Source: Hansfordia pulvinata (lineage: Eukaryota > Ascomycota > Sordariomycetes > Xylariales). Taken from it: a DNA stretch of 64,000 bases. Shown piece after piece: positions 1 through 11,614 of this stretch (position 1 is the stretch's first letter; each line of letters begins with the position of its first letter). The translations under genes were made by a program, and so were the position numbers. A model generated the notes under the pieces. It did not search any database and had not been told where the DNA came from. It saw only the letters and a program-made list of their open reading frames with translations. The stretch spans positions 576,660-640,659 of the forward strand of contig BJKQ01000017.1 in the NCBI GenBank assembly GCA_006538405.1, written 5' to 3'.

Positions 1-3000
1 AGTCAATGCAGCATGGCGCGCTCCCTGGTGCTTGGCTCGACCCCACAGCTCTCGTACTGGTGTCGCCGCGGCATGGTCCTCTGGCGATCACTCCTGTTCC
101 CAGACCGGATTCTCAGAGTTGCTCTGCTCTCGACGTGCCATGCCAGTCGGCCGGCCTCTCTGAATGCGTCCGTGTCTCTCCCTTCCCCTCTTCCTTGCCC
201 CTCCATCAACAATCGGCCTACCGAGCGAATCTCGCACCGCATTGCACCACGCGCGCCAAAGGCAATTCGTTCGTCACAAAATCAACAACTCTACGGCGCG
301 GGAGGAATTCTCGTCGACATGGGCATGCATATCTTCATCGTGGACTGACCTGTCCCTCCAAGAACCCCAGAGAAAGCCAGAAAGGGATAAGAATAAAGTC
401 TGATTGAATAATCGTGAAGAACATCCTCCGACTTAAGTAGTAGCGCCCCAGTCCGTCGTCTGCCGGACCCAGCCTACCATGATCTACTCGTAAGCAGATT
501 GCGAATGGTCTAAAATGCAGACGCCATGCTGAACATGCTTACTCCGTATACAGGGCTACAGGGCCTGTCCAGGAGGCCATTTTTAGAGTTCTCAAGTCCA
601 CGGGATCCTGCCTACGAGCTGTTCGAGACAGTGTGTTGTTTTGATTTCGTGCGATTAGGCGCCTCAGGTATTTGCATTTTTGTTGCATTGCATCTCCATT
701 CCATTTTCTTGAGCCGCGGGGGATATTTGAGCCCCTCCTTGTATACATCTCTACGATTGGAGGAGGCGGCAACCGTCAGAGAGGAAGACACGCCCGACAC
801 ACTTCCTGATACAGCTGATGAGATGTGGCAGTTATAATTGGGGTTGTTGGACACGGGTGTCGTGCTTGGATCAACGGTTTCGAATGATGTCCATGCTGTC
901 TTCCACAAATCCCTTCGCGACCCCTGCTCTCTTTCTCTGCCGATATCATGCAAACTGTTGGCCGTTGCCAAGTCAGTCGAGACGAACGTACCACTTGGGT
1001 CCTTGGGTCGACGCAGAGAGCCCGCACGAACCGCCGCCGGTCAACAGTGATAGGCTGCCACGGCGGCTGGACGTGGCCGCCCTGCATGCGCAGTTGGAGA
1101 CATTCAACGGGGCCGGGGATCCAAGGCCCTATGGCGAGCAAGACGACGGGGTCTGGCCAGGCCAATCACCGGCAGCATGACTGGCGCCGGGGCGGCCAGC
1201 ATCTCCAGATGCGCGCCTGCTTCCCACTTCTCCCCACCATGTGCCGGCCCTTGGCGCATAAGTCCAAATGCGTGGGCGGCGGCGCCGGCCAGCCCACTCG
1301 GGAGCCGGCCCAAGCAGCCCCCATGTGCCGTGCGTGCCAGTCCATCCCACCAGTGCCACCCTCTTGTTACTAAATAGACGGCACACCCGGCAGTGCTCTG
1401 CAGCTATGCGTTGGCTGGTGGCGATGGACATGCGCGAGTTACGTAGGCTGGTCGGACTCGTAGCTTTGCCGTATTTTGCTCTGAGGCGCAGAGTGAGTTG
1501 CCCCTCTGCCTACCACCTTAGGTAATGGCAAGTGTGTGACTTTGCGTGTGTGTGTATGTGCGCTGCACCAGTGCACTGGGTGACTGGGAACCCTTTTGGT
1601 GTCCCTTAGGCGACGGGCGCTCGCCAGAACGCAGACTTTCACATGCGTTCACTTTGTTAGCCGCCTCCTGAGGCGATCGCCCTTGGGCGGGCAAGCCTGT
1701 GCCACTAGGAGCCGTCTGGGCATTCATAGAGTCGATCACCCAGCAGCCCGGGCTTGGCCTAGCGACAGCCTCTGTGCGTGCAGTGCGTGCCTCTGTGGCT
1801 GCAGGACACGAACGGGTCGGCCCCAGACTGACGTTTAGCCGCAGTGGCGTGCCTCGCCTTGATAATTGATACTCGCGATACCCTTGGGCGACGACCCCGC
1901 GCCCCTCACTGACCCATCGTTATTGTCGAGCAGCCCAGATACGGATACCCCTCCAAACTCTGAGTTCAGGGTCACCGAAAATTGACATCAGCGCGCAAAC
2001 TCAATTTGATAAGCGCCGTTTGGGTGATTGACAGACAGCCGGATCGATCAACTCGCGTACTTCGATTCCTGCGTAACCAGTGACCCGATGCATCTTCAAA
2101 GTCAGGCGCTGGAAATGTACATCTTGGGGTTCTGCTTGTAGCGGTCAGGCAGGTTAAGTGGGATGAATGTCTAGCCAAACCTTGCGAATTAGTCGAGCTG
2201 AGGCGTTGGCCCTGAGAGAGAGGCGCTGCGTTGACAGCTCGATGACAGCCATGAAGTGCTCGTATGCTGGGTTGACGACGACAGTAGCAAGCCGTGAAAT
2301 GAGTGGGCTGGTTTCGAGTCTGTGGTTTCGTTCGTCGGCCCAACGTAGGTACAGGCAGAGAAAGGATTCGGCGTGCAGACGGGGCTCCTGGTGATGGATG
2401 TGGAGGATACTTCACCTCGGCTCTGGGAGATGCGCGAGATTGTGAGCGTCGAGATCCATGTATCCGTAAACTGCTCGCAGCCAGCCCATACGAGTAATGA
2501 TGGCTGGACACTGTACTACCCGGTATGCCTGCCTACCTCCAGATGCCCATGGATGGAGAAGCGGGTGCAGCGCGGTGAATGCGAAGGAGGGGCGGCGCCA
2601 GCCACATTGGAACCACGTCATCGTCGTAGGGTTCACTTGTTGTACGGGAATGAGCAGAGCAGAGCAGGGACTCTCAGCCGTACCTGCCGGGCGAGGGCAT
2701 TCGCAATTTCGTGCAACGATGTGCCTGCCTCACCACCTTCATGTACCTACACCTTACGTGTGCTTAGGTCGGTCGGTACCCGGGCATCTACCAAGGACTA
2801 CCTTCCGCCAGCCGTCAAAGTGAGGTGGCAGCCCGCGGGTATTCGGGGGTATGGAGTACCTTAGGACCAGGGCGGTACCTCGAGAGGTATGGACTAGATC
2901 TCGCCTCCACCCTGAGGCCCTCCTCCCGCCCAACTGTCGTCGCCTTTGGCGTCGCATCGCAGCGCGACACAACAGCAACGCGCAACGGAGCCCGACTGTG

Positions 3001-3040
3001 CGTCCCTAGCTGCACAGCTCATCAGCTGGCCGCCTTGAGT

Positions 3041-3068
3041 CGCCGCCGCCGCCGCCGCCGCCGCCGCT
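3041..3068. repeat. (CGC)n trinucleotide microsatellite
   Basis: About nine tandem CGC units in non-coding DNA roughly 1.1 kb upstream of the DDHD phospholipase gene. It is probably length-variable between strains. No coding context was found. Confidence 0.9.
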
Positions 3069-3983
3069 CGGCAATATCACCCTGCAGCACGGAAAAGTCG
3101 GACGTTGTCCGCCCCGCCGCCGTTTCCCATGCACGCTGCCGCTACTTCTACCGCCGCGGCCGCTGTTCTTTCGCGGACCGGCAGTATCCCCATCCAGACA
3201 CGCCGCCGATGAGCCATATGGATACATAGTGTCGAGGAATTCAGTACGTGCACCTACACCGACTCTCTCAGCACGATCCCTGAAGCGGTGCTGGGGCGCC
3301 TGTGCGTGTTCTCCGTCAATCAGACGCCAACTTTTAAGAAACCCGCCCGCGCCTCACCCCCACGGACTATATGCCACGTTTCTTGCACACTCCATCCTCC
3401 CAGTCACCACAGACCCGGGCTCTGTTTTGTGGCCCCCCAGTGGGATCTATCCGAAACCTATGCTTGCTTCCGGGCCTTGACCCGATGCACTGATTTCTTC
3501 GGGTACGGTACAATCGCATGGTAGATCAACAGCTATTGAGCTTCGGACCGGAAATTGAACCGCAATCGCAAACCGAGGCCCTACCCGAGGAGAGTCATTG
3601 GAAACAGGTGGCCATCAGGGAAAAAGAAACGGGCGGCAAAAACGAAACAGACACGACAGCGAGGCCCAGATCGCAAAGTGTCTTTCTATCAGAAAGCAAA
3701 GAGACAGGCCTTGGCTCTGACTTGTTCCTGCCCCATGTGGCTGCGCCCTCTACCAGTGAGCATGTCTTTATCGCGGCGGTCTGGCGCCGTCCTGGATCTG
3801 CAACTTGTCGGCTCCCTCCTCTGGCCTCCGTCGTGGTCGTGACCGCGTCCGTCCCAGCCCCAGCATCGCGTGAACACACCAACAGTCCGGTGTTCTTATA
3901 AAGCCCCAAGGGTCTTCCGGTGGAGGCCGTCATTTTGACTCGGGCCCTGGCCCGCGCGGTCCCCAAGCGCCCATCCCAAGAAA

Positions 3984-3999
3984 GTACGCGTACGCGTAC
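3984..3999. promoter_or_regulatory. Palindrome with two ACGCGT (MCB-type) boxes
   Basis: The perfect 16-bp palindrome GTACGCGTACGCGTAC contains ACGCGT at 3986-3991 and 3992-3997, about 133 bp upstream of the DDHD phospholipase ATG. ACGCGT is the core bound by MBF-type G1/S regulators in fungi. Function here is inferred from position only, and the palindrome could be a chance GTAC-rich repeat. Confidence 0.35.
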
Positions 4000-4131
4000 C
4001 ACTCCACGTCACGTCACCACTCTGCTATCCAGTCTCCAACACATCCGGTCCAGACCATCGACAAGACGCGCGCTGTGCCCTACTATTCCGGAAGACGGAG
4101 GGAGACGCATGCACGCGCACACCCTGTCACG

Positions 4132-7100
4132 ATGGACCCGTGCTTCACTTCTCCGCCGAAAACCCACACTCTCGGCCCTCAGTGCCGCCTCGCCCCCGTC
4201 ACCTACCCTTTCACCCCCTCACAGGTGGACGACATCCCGCCCGTCAAGGCTCAATACTTCTACACGTCGCTTGTTCCCATTGACGACCCTCTCTCCACCT
4301 CCGCTGCGGCTGCTGCCGCCGCATCCGACACCAAATACTCACGCGGCACTCTACGCCCCTTCTCTCCCGGCGACAACAATGCCCTCGAGAACGCTTGGCT
4401 TGGTCTTGCTGATGACCACTATCGCCGAAATCACGCCTCGGCTCGGCTCGCCCGCAGCCCAAGCCCGTCGACTGTTCGAGCCAACGAAGTCAAGCTCAGC
4501 AGCATTATCCGAGACCTAGCTCGCAAGCATACCGACAGACACGCATCCGACGACTCCCCAACCGATCCCATCGCCAATCGACCTGCTTCTCGGTCCCAGT
4601 CTTCCCCCAACACCTCCGCCCCGGCATGCTGTCCCGAGCTTGCGACCGACGTCGACGCTGCTCTGCGTGCTTCCTTCTGCGCCACGACCAGGAAACATCG
4701 TGCGAGTATTGACAGCGAACGAGTCGCCCAGCAGGTTCTTGGGCAGATGCGTTCCTTTGACGCGGAAAACACAGGTGCCACTTCCACGACGAGACGGTCG
4801 GCCGATGAGGGCAACAACGCCATAGGGCAAAGGTGGAGGGCTTGGTCGGGTTCCAGCGCTGGCACCCCTGTACCGACGACGGGTTCGCTGCCGCAGACTT
4901 CTGCGGCTACCAGGTCTCTCGAGACTGGCTCGGAACCCGCGCCCGCCAGGCATGGCCAGCCGCGTGAAGGCATTTCGGGTCGGCCCTTTGTCCGCGTCAG
5001 CAACCCCGAGAGTACCACCGGCTCGCCATCCTCTTCTCTTCCTAAACGCGACTCAATCCAGCCGGCTTCCACGGCTAGTATAGACAAACCGAACCCCAGC
5101 GTTCCGAACAGCCCTGCGACTCCCCAGCCAATCCCAGCAGCGGCGCCGAGCCGCGGGCGCAGTGCGCACGCGGACTCTGCGAGCATACCCGTGGGCGTTT
5201 CGAGGCTACATGAAGTCTCTCTACCTGCTCTGCAAATGAAGCCTATATACTGGTCACCTGTCAATGACATTGCCACTGTGTTGCGGGCGACATGGTTTTA
5301 CAGGTACGTTTTGGCCAAATTCAATTGTCTTCTGGCACTTTCGCTGACTTGCACAGGGACGACATGAGGCCAGTAGACACGGCTGTGGCAAATCAGCTGG
5401 AAGCAGGTTATCGCGAGCTCAAACCCCACACAGAGACCTGGAACGACGAGATCAGGTCGGCCATAGACGTCGGTCCGTTAGGTGAGGAAAAGGTTTCCCA
5501 TCCTCTCTGGCCTAGCCCACCTAAGAGGCTGTCAAAGAGGAAAGTAGACATCACAGAACCTCCTGTCTCCAACAATCCCTCCTGCGCGGCGCTCTGCTAT
5601 CGTGGCGAGGCGGCAGCTGAAGGCACTCTTCATCCAACGTCTGACGAGGACGTTGCGACGACGCCACCGAGCCACAAAAAGTACGAACAATACCACGTCA
5701 TCTATAAGGACGAGAAGTCTGCTTTTCTCCTGAAGCCGAGCTTGAAACCCTCAGCCTACTACGGGCGGCGGCCCATCACTAAGATCGTCAAAGGCGCCAC
5801 CATCGGTATACCAGTTGTGCGAGGTTTCGATTATCACGTGTGGCTGAGGAAGCATCCGAACCAGTTATCCCAGCAGCAGCAAGAGTCGTTTCTCCAGCCG
5901 GACCTGCACACGCTTGGCTCTCTGCCAGAACAAGACCAGGGACAATGCAGGGCTTGCGAGACGGAGAAGCTGCGTGGTCAGGTCTCAGACCTCGTGCTTG
6001 TCGTCCACGGAATTGGACAGAAGCTGGCCGAGCGGGTGGAAACGTATCATTTCACGCACGCCATCAACTCGTTCCGTCGCGCGATGAATATTGAGCTGCG
6101 CAGCGAAGTGGTCAGGTCAGTTCTCCGACAAGGCCAAAACGGTGTCATGGTTCTTCCAGTGAACTGGAGGCAGAATCTTTCTTTTGAGGACGGCGGCCCT
6201 CTGAAAGAAGAAGACAAGTCTGCAGCTACCAACGCGGGCTATCGGCTGAAGGACATTGAGCCCAAGACCATCCCGGCTGTACGGTCTATGATATCAGACG
6301 TTATGTTCGACATCCCATTCTATATGTCGCATCACAAACCCAAGATGGTCTCCGCTCTCGTTGCAGAGGCCAATCGAGTCTATCGTTTGTGGTGCCGAAA
6401 TAACCCGGGATTCTCAGAGCACGGCAGAGTACATCTTATCGGACACTCGCTCGGAAGTGTCATGTCTATCGAGGTTCTTTCTCGGCAACCGACAGTTGCG
6501 CCCAAGCTACAAGTGGAACGGCCGTTGAAACTTGATCACTTCGAGTTCGACACGAAGAACCTCTTTCTTCTCGGCAGCCCGGCTGCATTCTTCTTACTGC
6601 TGGAGCGAGGCGCGTTACTGCCCCGGCGTGGGCGCAAGAAGCCGGGTGCAGATCCTGTCGATACCGTGACGGAGACGGTGGTGGGCAATGCCGGTTCTTT
6701 TGGGTGCATCGCGGTAGACAATATCTACAATGTGCTTGCCCGCGAGGACGCTGTCGCCTACCTCCTGAACGGCACTGTAGACGCAGCCTATGCGGCCAGC
6801 CTCAAGACAGCTTACGTTCCGAGCGTTTCTGCGTCACTTTTGCAGAGCATGGGCAACGCTGTCATGAGCATCATTCCGGGTGTATCATCGTCCACCACAT
6901 CAGCCGATCCCGCTCTGGCAAGGCCTCCGACCACCCGCTTACCTTCGCAACTGGAGCTTGAGGTCCATGATTTCACTCGCGAGGAGGTGGCCGAGAAGAA
7001 AGCATTTCTGCTCAACGACAACGGACAGATAGACTATTTTCTACGTTCTGGGGGAGGTCCACTGGAGCTTCAGTATTTGAATATGCTAAGCGCGCACACG

Positions 7101-7226
7101 AGCTACTGGGCAAACCATGACCTTATCCGCATGCTCTGCGTGGAAATAGGCAGGACACCAGGCAGGGAGACCACGCTCCCGGCCATGAGAGCCGTCAAGG
7201 CAACAAAGAGGGCCTTAAAAACTTGA
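4132..7226 (+). CDS. DDHD-domain phospholipase (phosphatidic-acid-preferring PLA1 family)
   Basis: Two exons, 4132-5303 and 5357-7226, encode 1013 residues. The 53-nt intron has GTACGT and CAG ends and joins WFYR to DDMRPVD. The N-terminal half is Ser/Pro-rich and probably disordered. A conserved core follows: VVHGIGQKL, then the lipase elbow GHSLGSV with the nucleophile Ser near residue 755 (codon 6447-6449). A C-terminal DDHD segment follows, seen as DYFLRSGG and SAHTSYWANHDL. Family members (human DDHD1/DDHD2, yeast Ddl1) hydrolyse phosphatidic acid and related phospholipids at organelle membranes. No signal peptide or transmembrane helix is evident. The ATG at 4132 was chosen because the reading there starts with a plausible MDPCF sequence; an in-frame ATG lies upstream at 4075. 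The gene is convergent with the zinc-finger gene at 8273-9648. Confidence 0.92.
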
Positions 7227-8272
7227 GATAACCATCTGATATTTGACAACTTTTCGACGAAGCATGCATTGCGCGGCGTTGTGGCGGACTGGGCAGGGGC
7301 GGGATGATACACTGGGTTGCACTCGATTTTTACCCTCTTACAATATTTCACCGCATCACAGAGATCGTCATTCACAGCTTAAGAGGGTGATTAGGAGATG
7401 ACCTGATCGACTAATATGATCTTCAAAGCGGTAAATTCCCAATCATCTATTTCGAATGCAGTTATTCGGATCCTCTCTGGCTACCTACGTATGTTCCTTG
7501 CAAGAGTGTTCATTGGTTTTCATGGCGGCGCATGCCGTCTCGGGATGGAGCAGACCAGGACAGCTTGCCAGTTGCATGTCCGGTCTGTTCTTAATGATGC
7601 CTGGCAGCGACCAACGCGACGGCGGGGTCTACAGGCCACTCATGAGTTAGACCGCATGAACACTTATGCAAGTTGGACCAACACGATATCCCGGGCGGTT
7701 CGGAACAGTAAGCAGCACTTATGACACCGACAGAAAAGCAGCAGCTTTTGCAGCCAATACACTTGATCTGACCGGGGCACAACATGAGTCTTCGTCATAT
7801 CTCTGCTTCCAGACAAAGAGAGCAAAGGATCGCTGCCAGAATATCTGGACAATGGCACGCAGTGCGGAAGCTGCACAACCTCCGCAGAGTTCATCATGAA
7901 AACCCGCAAAATGTCGTTCCCATTGTGCGGCATAAACATACACGGACCATTGCTCCCGGGATTCAAGTTGCCTGCCTAGAGGTATCGTCGCTCCATCATG
8001 GCCCATTGCGCCCAACCTTGAGTATATCGTGAACACCGAGGCGCAAAATCCCGCCTCAAGACACGCTCAATTACACGAGTACCAAGTGCAATAGAATAGA
8101 ATAAAACTGCCCGCTTGCGTAGAATGAGATTGGACAATGCTGCCACATCCATACATCAGCGGCAGAAAACTTCGTTCCCAGTGACGGACAGGGCCAAGCT
8201 CCTCCCTCCAGAAAGTGCCCCCCCCCCCCCCCCCCCCCACTCCCAAACCGCCCGTAAGCATTTTACATTGCA
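7227..8272. other. Convergent intergenic region
   Basis: This is the shared 3' flank of the phospholipase gene (+) and the zinc-finger gene (-). No coding sequence is recognised. It contains a 21-base poly-C tract at 8218-8238, just beyond the zinc-finger stop codon, where it would read as poly-G in that gene's 3' UTR. Confidence 0.6.
8218..8238. repeat. 21-base poly-C tract
   Basis: Uninterrupted C run on the + strand, 35 bp beyond the zinc-finger gene stop codon. It is the longest C homopolymer in the window and its exact length is likely to be unreliable. Confidence 0.95.
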
Positions 8273-9648
8273 TCATACGTAATGCTGCCAGACAGATGGC
8301 TCAGGCATTGCCGCGGGCGAGGTGTACGCGTAGTGATGCGGCGCTGGGTGCTGCGCTGGTGCCGGCGATGAGCTGCCCTGCCCGTCGAGGCGGGAGCCCG
8401 TCGCCCCGCTGTCCATTGCCACACCCATTACGGGGACCTCGAAGCGCTTCGCACAGCCATCCTCGACGTGCCTGTACTGTGGTCAGCAACGAACAGTCTC
8501 GAAGGGTTGGTTCGCTCCCAGAACCGGCAAAACAAAAAGAAGAGGGAGGTTGTTCTGCGCAACACCTACCTGCTGAGGGTGTCCTTGCGAGCGAACAAAC
8601 GCCCGCAGAGGGTGCAACCGAAGTCCTTCTGCCGGGCATGCACGCTCTGGCCGTGGCGCGTCAGGTCGGCGCGGCGGACAAAGCGGCGCCCGCAGCCGGG
8701 CTCGGCACAGCGGAAGGGGTGCGGACGCCCGGCGTCGTGCGTCTCTAGGTGGGCCTTGTAGTTGTAGCTCCTCCCGAAGAGCTTGCCGCAACCCGCCACA
8801 GTGCACTGATAGTTGGCGTCGTCCCGCGTCGTCATCTTCCTCCTGCGGCCTCCAGGCAGCTGCTGCTGCTGCTGCTGGCGTTTCTTGGCCCTCGTGGTCG
8901 CCGGCGCCGGCTGTTGCTGCTGCTGGGCACCTGCCCCCGCGCGGCATCGTTGCGTGGAGGGCACGGGCGTGCCTGGCTGCGTCGTAGGCGTGCCTCTGCT
9001 TCTTGCGGTGGGTGCATGACCTGAATCATACGTAGAGAGCTGCGGCGTGAGTCTCTCGGTGTTGTGTGGAGGCGATGCTGCCCAGGGAGGAGGAGAGGGG
9101 GTAAAGTAGGTAAGAGGCTCGCCAAAGACGTTGATTCCCTCGGGTAACGCACCCCCGGACGGGGGCGAGGGATACTGCGACGGATTTGCGTTGGGAGTGA
9201 ATTCCATGTTGGCCGCTGGTGTAGAGGCCAAGAGGGAGGTGTACGGGCTGCTTTCCCGCGAGTGTGCGCTGGTGGCCGAGAGCGACCTCCGGAAGAGGGG
9301 GAGCGAGTGGCAAGGAGAAGACTGGTGTTGGCAATAGGCTGCGATATTCGGCCCGTAACCTGTGCGACGACTGAGGGCGACTCCGGCCTCGCACAGTTCC
9401 ACAGGGATGGACACTTCCGGATATACTGTCTCCCACGCCTGGTTTTCGTAGATGGAAACCATCTCGTGGCGACTTGGGAACGGGACTGGCGTTGGGCTGC
9501 GAGCGGGAACGGAGGGTCTTGGTGAGGCCAGCAAGCCAAACATGGAGGAAGGGTCGAGGCCCGGTCGTCGGCACGGCCTCTCTGCTGATATTTGAACTGT
9601 TCTGAGGGGTGCTGGGTCTTGAGGGTATCTATCGTGGGATAGGAGCAC
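8273..9648 (-). CDS. C2H2 zinc-finger transcription factor, Swi5/Ace2-like finger array
   Basis: Two exons on the minus strand: 9648-8570 and 8471-8273, giving 425 residues. The 98-nt intron (GTAGGT to CAG) falls inside the third finger. Reading through it gives an immediate stop after DTLSR; splicing continues as RHVEDGCAKRF and completes the finger. Fingers lie near residues 282-304 (C-x4-C-x12-H-x3-H), 314-337 (C-x4-C-x12-H-x4-H) and 345-365 (C-x2-C-x12-H-x4-C, a C2HC ending). Two long-linker fingers followed by a short C2HC finger match the layout of yeast Swi5/Ace2 regulators, though the N-terminus (Pro/Ser-rich, with a Gln run near residue 245) has no recognisable homology. It is presumably a nuclear DNA-binding regulator with unknown targets. 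The gene is divergent from RAD3. Confidence 0.85.
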
Positions 9649-11614
9649 GTGTTATAGAGCTGTGTTTCGTGACCGACGGGTGCGTGCATATGTTGCTACT
9701 CTGGGGATTCAAGCTTCAGTGTTACAAGTTTTGACTAGCTTGGCATCGTAGGCTTCGAATTGGCCCAGCCGAGATTGAGAAGGCACACCAGTTGGAGACG
9801 AGAAAGATGGCTGTGTCTTTGTCCAAACCAACAGACAACCCGATGAGGCAGGGGTTAGTAATCGTGAACCGCCCGTTTCTCGTCGGGCCAGACGCAGACT
9901 TTGGCTCTGTTGGCCGCGCCAGTGGAGCAACTCACCGGAATCCAGGGACACAGCCCACTCGAGACGAGGCGGACTGGCTGACTCCCTAGGTAGTTACTCC
10001 GTATAGACGTTCGTGGTCGCAAGATGATTGATGGTGGACTGCCACCACGCCGGGTGGACGAGGCGCGCAGCACTGGGCGATGGAATGATGCCCCCCGCCA
10101 TAACGCAACAGCGCGCTTGCCCATCCCAAGGCGCATCTTGACGGAAGCGCTTATTGTGTCGAGGGATGGGGGCATATTCTCGGTCTGTGAGCACGCTCGA
10201 CGATCGCTACAGTAATGTCGAAGCGTCCGTTGCCGCTCCGGACGTACGAGGATGACAGACTTCACACGCGCCCGCGCTGCAACACGGCCGAGAGCAGAGT
10301 CCCGGCTCGCAGAACAATGAGGGCCACGTCCGAGAGCGACCTTACCTATGCAGGGCCAGAGCAGCACTTTTGCGTGTGGCTGCAAATCTGGGTGCAGCTG
10401 TCAGTCAGTCAAGCGTCTGGCGAGGGTTACATGATGGGATACAGCCTCGAGTCGGAATAACATGTCCAGCGGGGCAAGCGCCGGGCACCACGAATAGTGA
10501 GTGACACCACACAGCGAAGTGCGCCCATGAAGATTCTGCACAAGAATGAGGGCTTCCATGTTGGTTCACGATGTGAAGGACGAAGTTGGTGAGTGACGGT
10601 GACATTGGTTGCGACGTCGCTCAGTTTGCGGTAGGTGAGATCAGAGTACTGCCCACCCGGCCCATGGGAGCTGCGTTGCACGTTCCGTATACAGTAACAA
10701 AAGACGGTTTTGCGTGGTCGGGTACTCGTACCCTAGGTAGACGGATCTGGCACCTTAGGTACCTTTTTACGTGCCATATGGACATTGCAACAGCGCGAAA
10801 TCCCCAGTTCAGAAGACGGTTTCATCAATTCCAAGGTACAGAGAGCTGAGGTCCGACTCATCAATCTCGTCCGCACGCGCGTGCGCGCGCGCCTCGATTA
10901 CGTAAAGCAGCGCGTCTAGGAGCTCGGACCATGCAATAACGGTCGCGTCGGTTTGCCTGCTGTAGGTAGGTCGTAGGTACGGTACGCAGGTAGGTTAGGG
11001 GTACTTACCACCTACCAGGCAAAGCTGCGTGCAGCAGATCTCTCGCCTCATCTTGCTGCCTCGCGCAGACGGCTGACCTAGCTTCAGTCGGCATTCAGTG
11101 ACGCATACTACTCTCAACTCCATATCCAGCACCACCACCATTACTTGGCACCAGCAACCCAAGCAAAGTTCGCAACAAGGGCTCGGCCCCTGCGTGTACA
11201 CCTCCGCGGGTGAGGCGTCTGTGATAGATACCTACCCTGATTCCAGTCTGGTCTTGTCCCGGCGACCAACCGGACTCGTACCCGGCACTGGCCGTCCACT
11301 TCCCAAAGCCCAGCTGGAAACCGGACCTCGATTTGCTCGGCGTGATCACCAACTGGCTACAGGAACAGCCCGGCAGCCCCAGAAGTGCCGCAGGACAAGG
11401 CCAAGCGCCCCCGCGGCACGGCTGGTCAACATCACTGAACGGCGGCGCTGACGCTGAAGGGCCGACGTTGACGGGACCCTCACCGACAACACCTACACCC
11501 CGGTTCCGGTCCCCGGTGATCTGTGTCTTGCGCATCCCCCCCCCCCCCGGCGCCTGCCCTTGCTCGGCCCTCTCTCTTCCGCTTCCCAGCCTTTCCCATC
11601 TGCGAACCGCCAAG
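9649..11614. other. Divergent promoter region between zinc-finger gene and RAD3
   Basis: About 2 kb with no supported gene. It holds an alternating purine-pyrimidine CG-rich stretch at about 10872-10891, GTACCT-rich words (10722-10760, 10970-11010) and a 13-base poly-C run at 11536-11548 within the probable RAD3 leader. Confidence 0.6.
11536..11548. repeat. 13-base poly-C tract in RAD3 leader
   Basis: C homopolymer 66 bp upstream of the RAD3 start codon, in a pyrimidine-rich leader. Its length is likely to be variable or miscalled. Confidence 0.9.

Larger units (their letters stand above)
1..4131. other. Intergenic, no gene recognised
   Basis: About 4.1 kb upstream of the DDHD phospholipase gene. 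Open frames on both strands are short, low in complexity and rich in Arg, Ser and Pro, and none resembles a known family. Visible features are a (CGC)n trinucleotide run at 3041-3068, CT-rich stretches, and a 16-bp palindrome at 3984-3999. The left end may hold the regulatory region of a gene lying outside the window. Confidence 0.6.
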
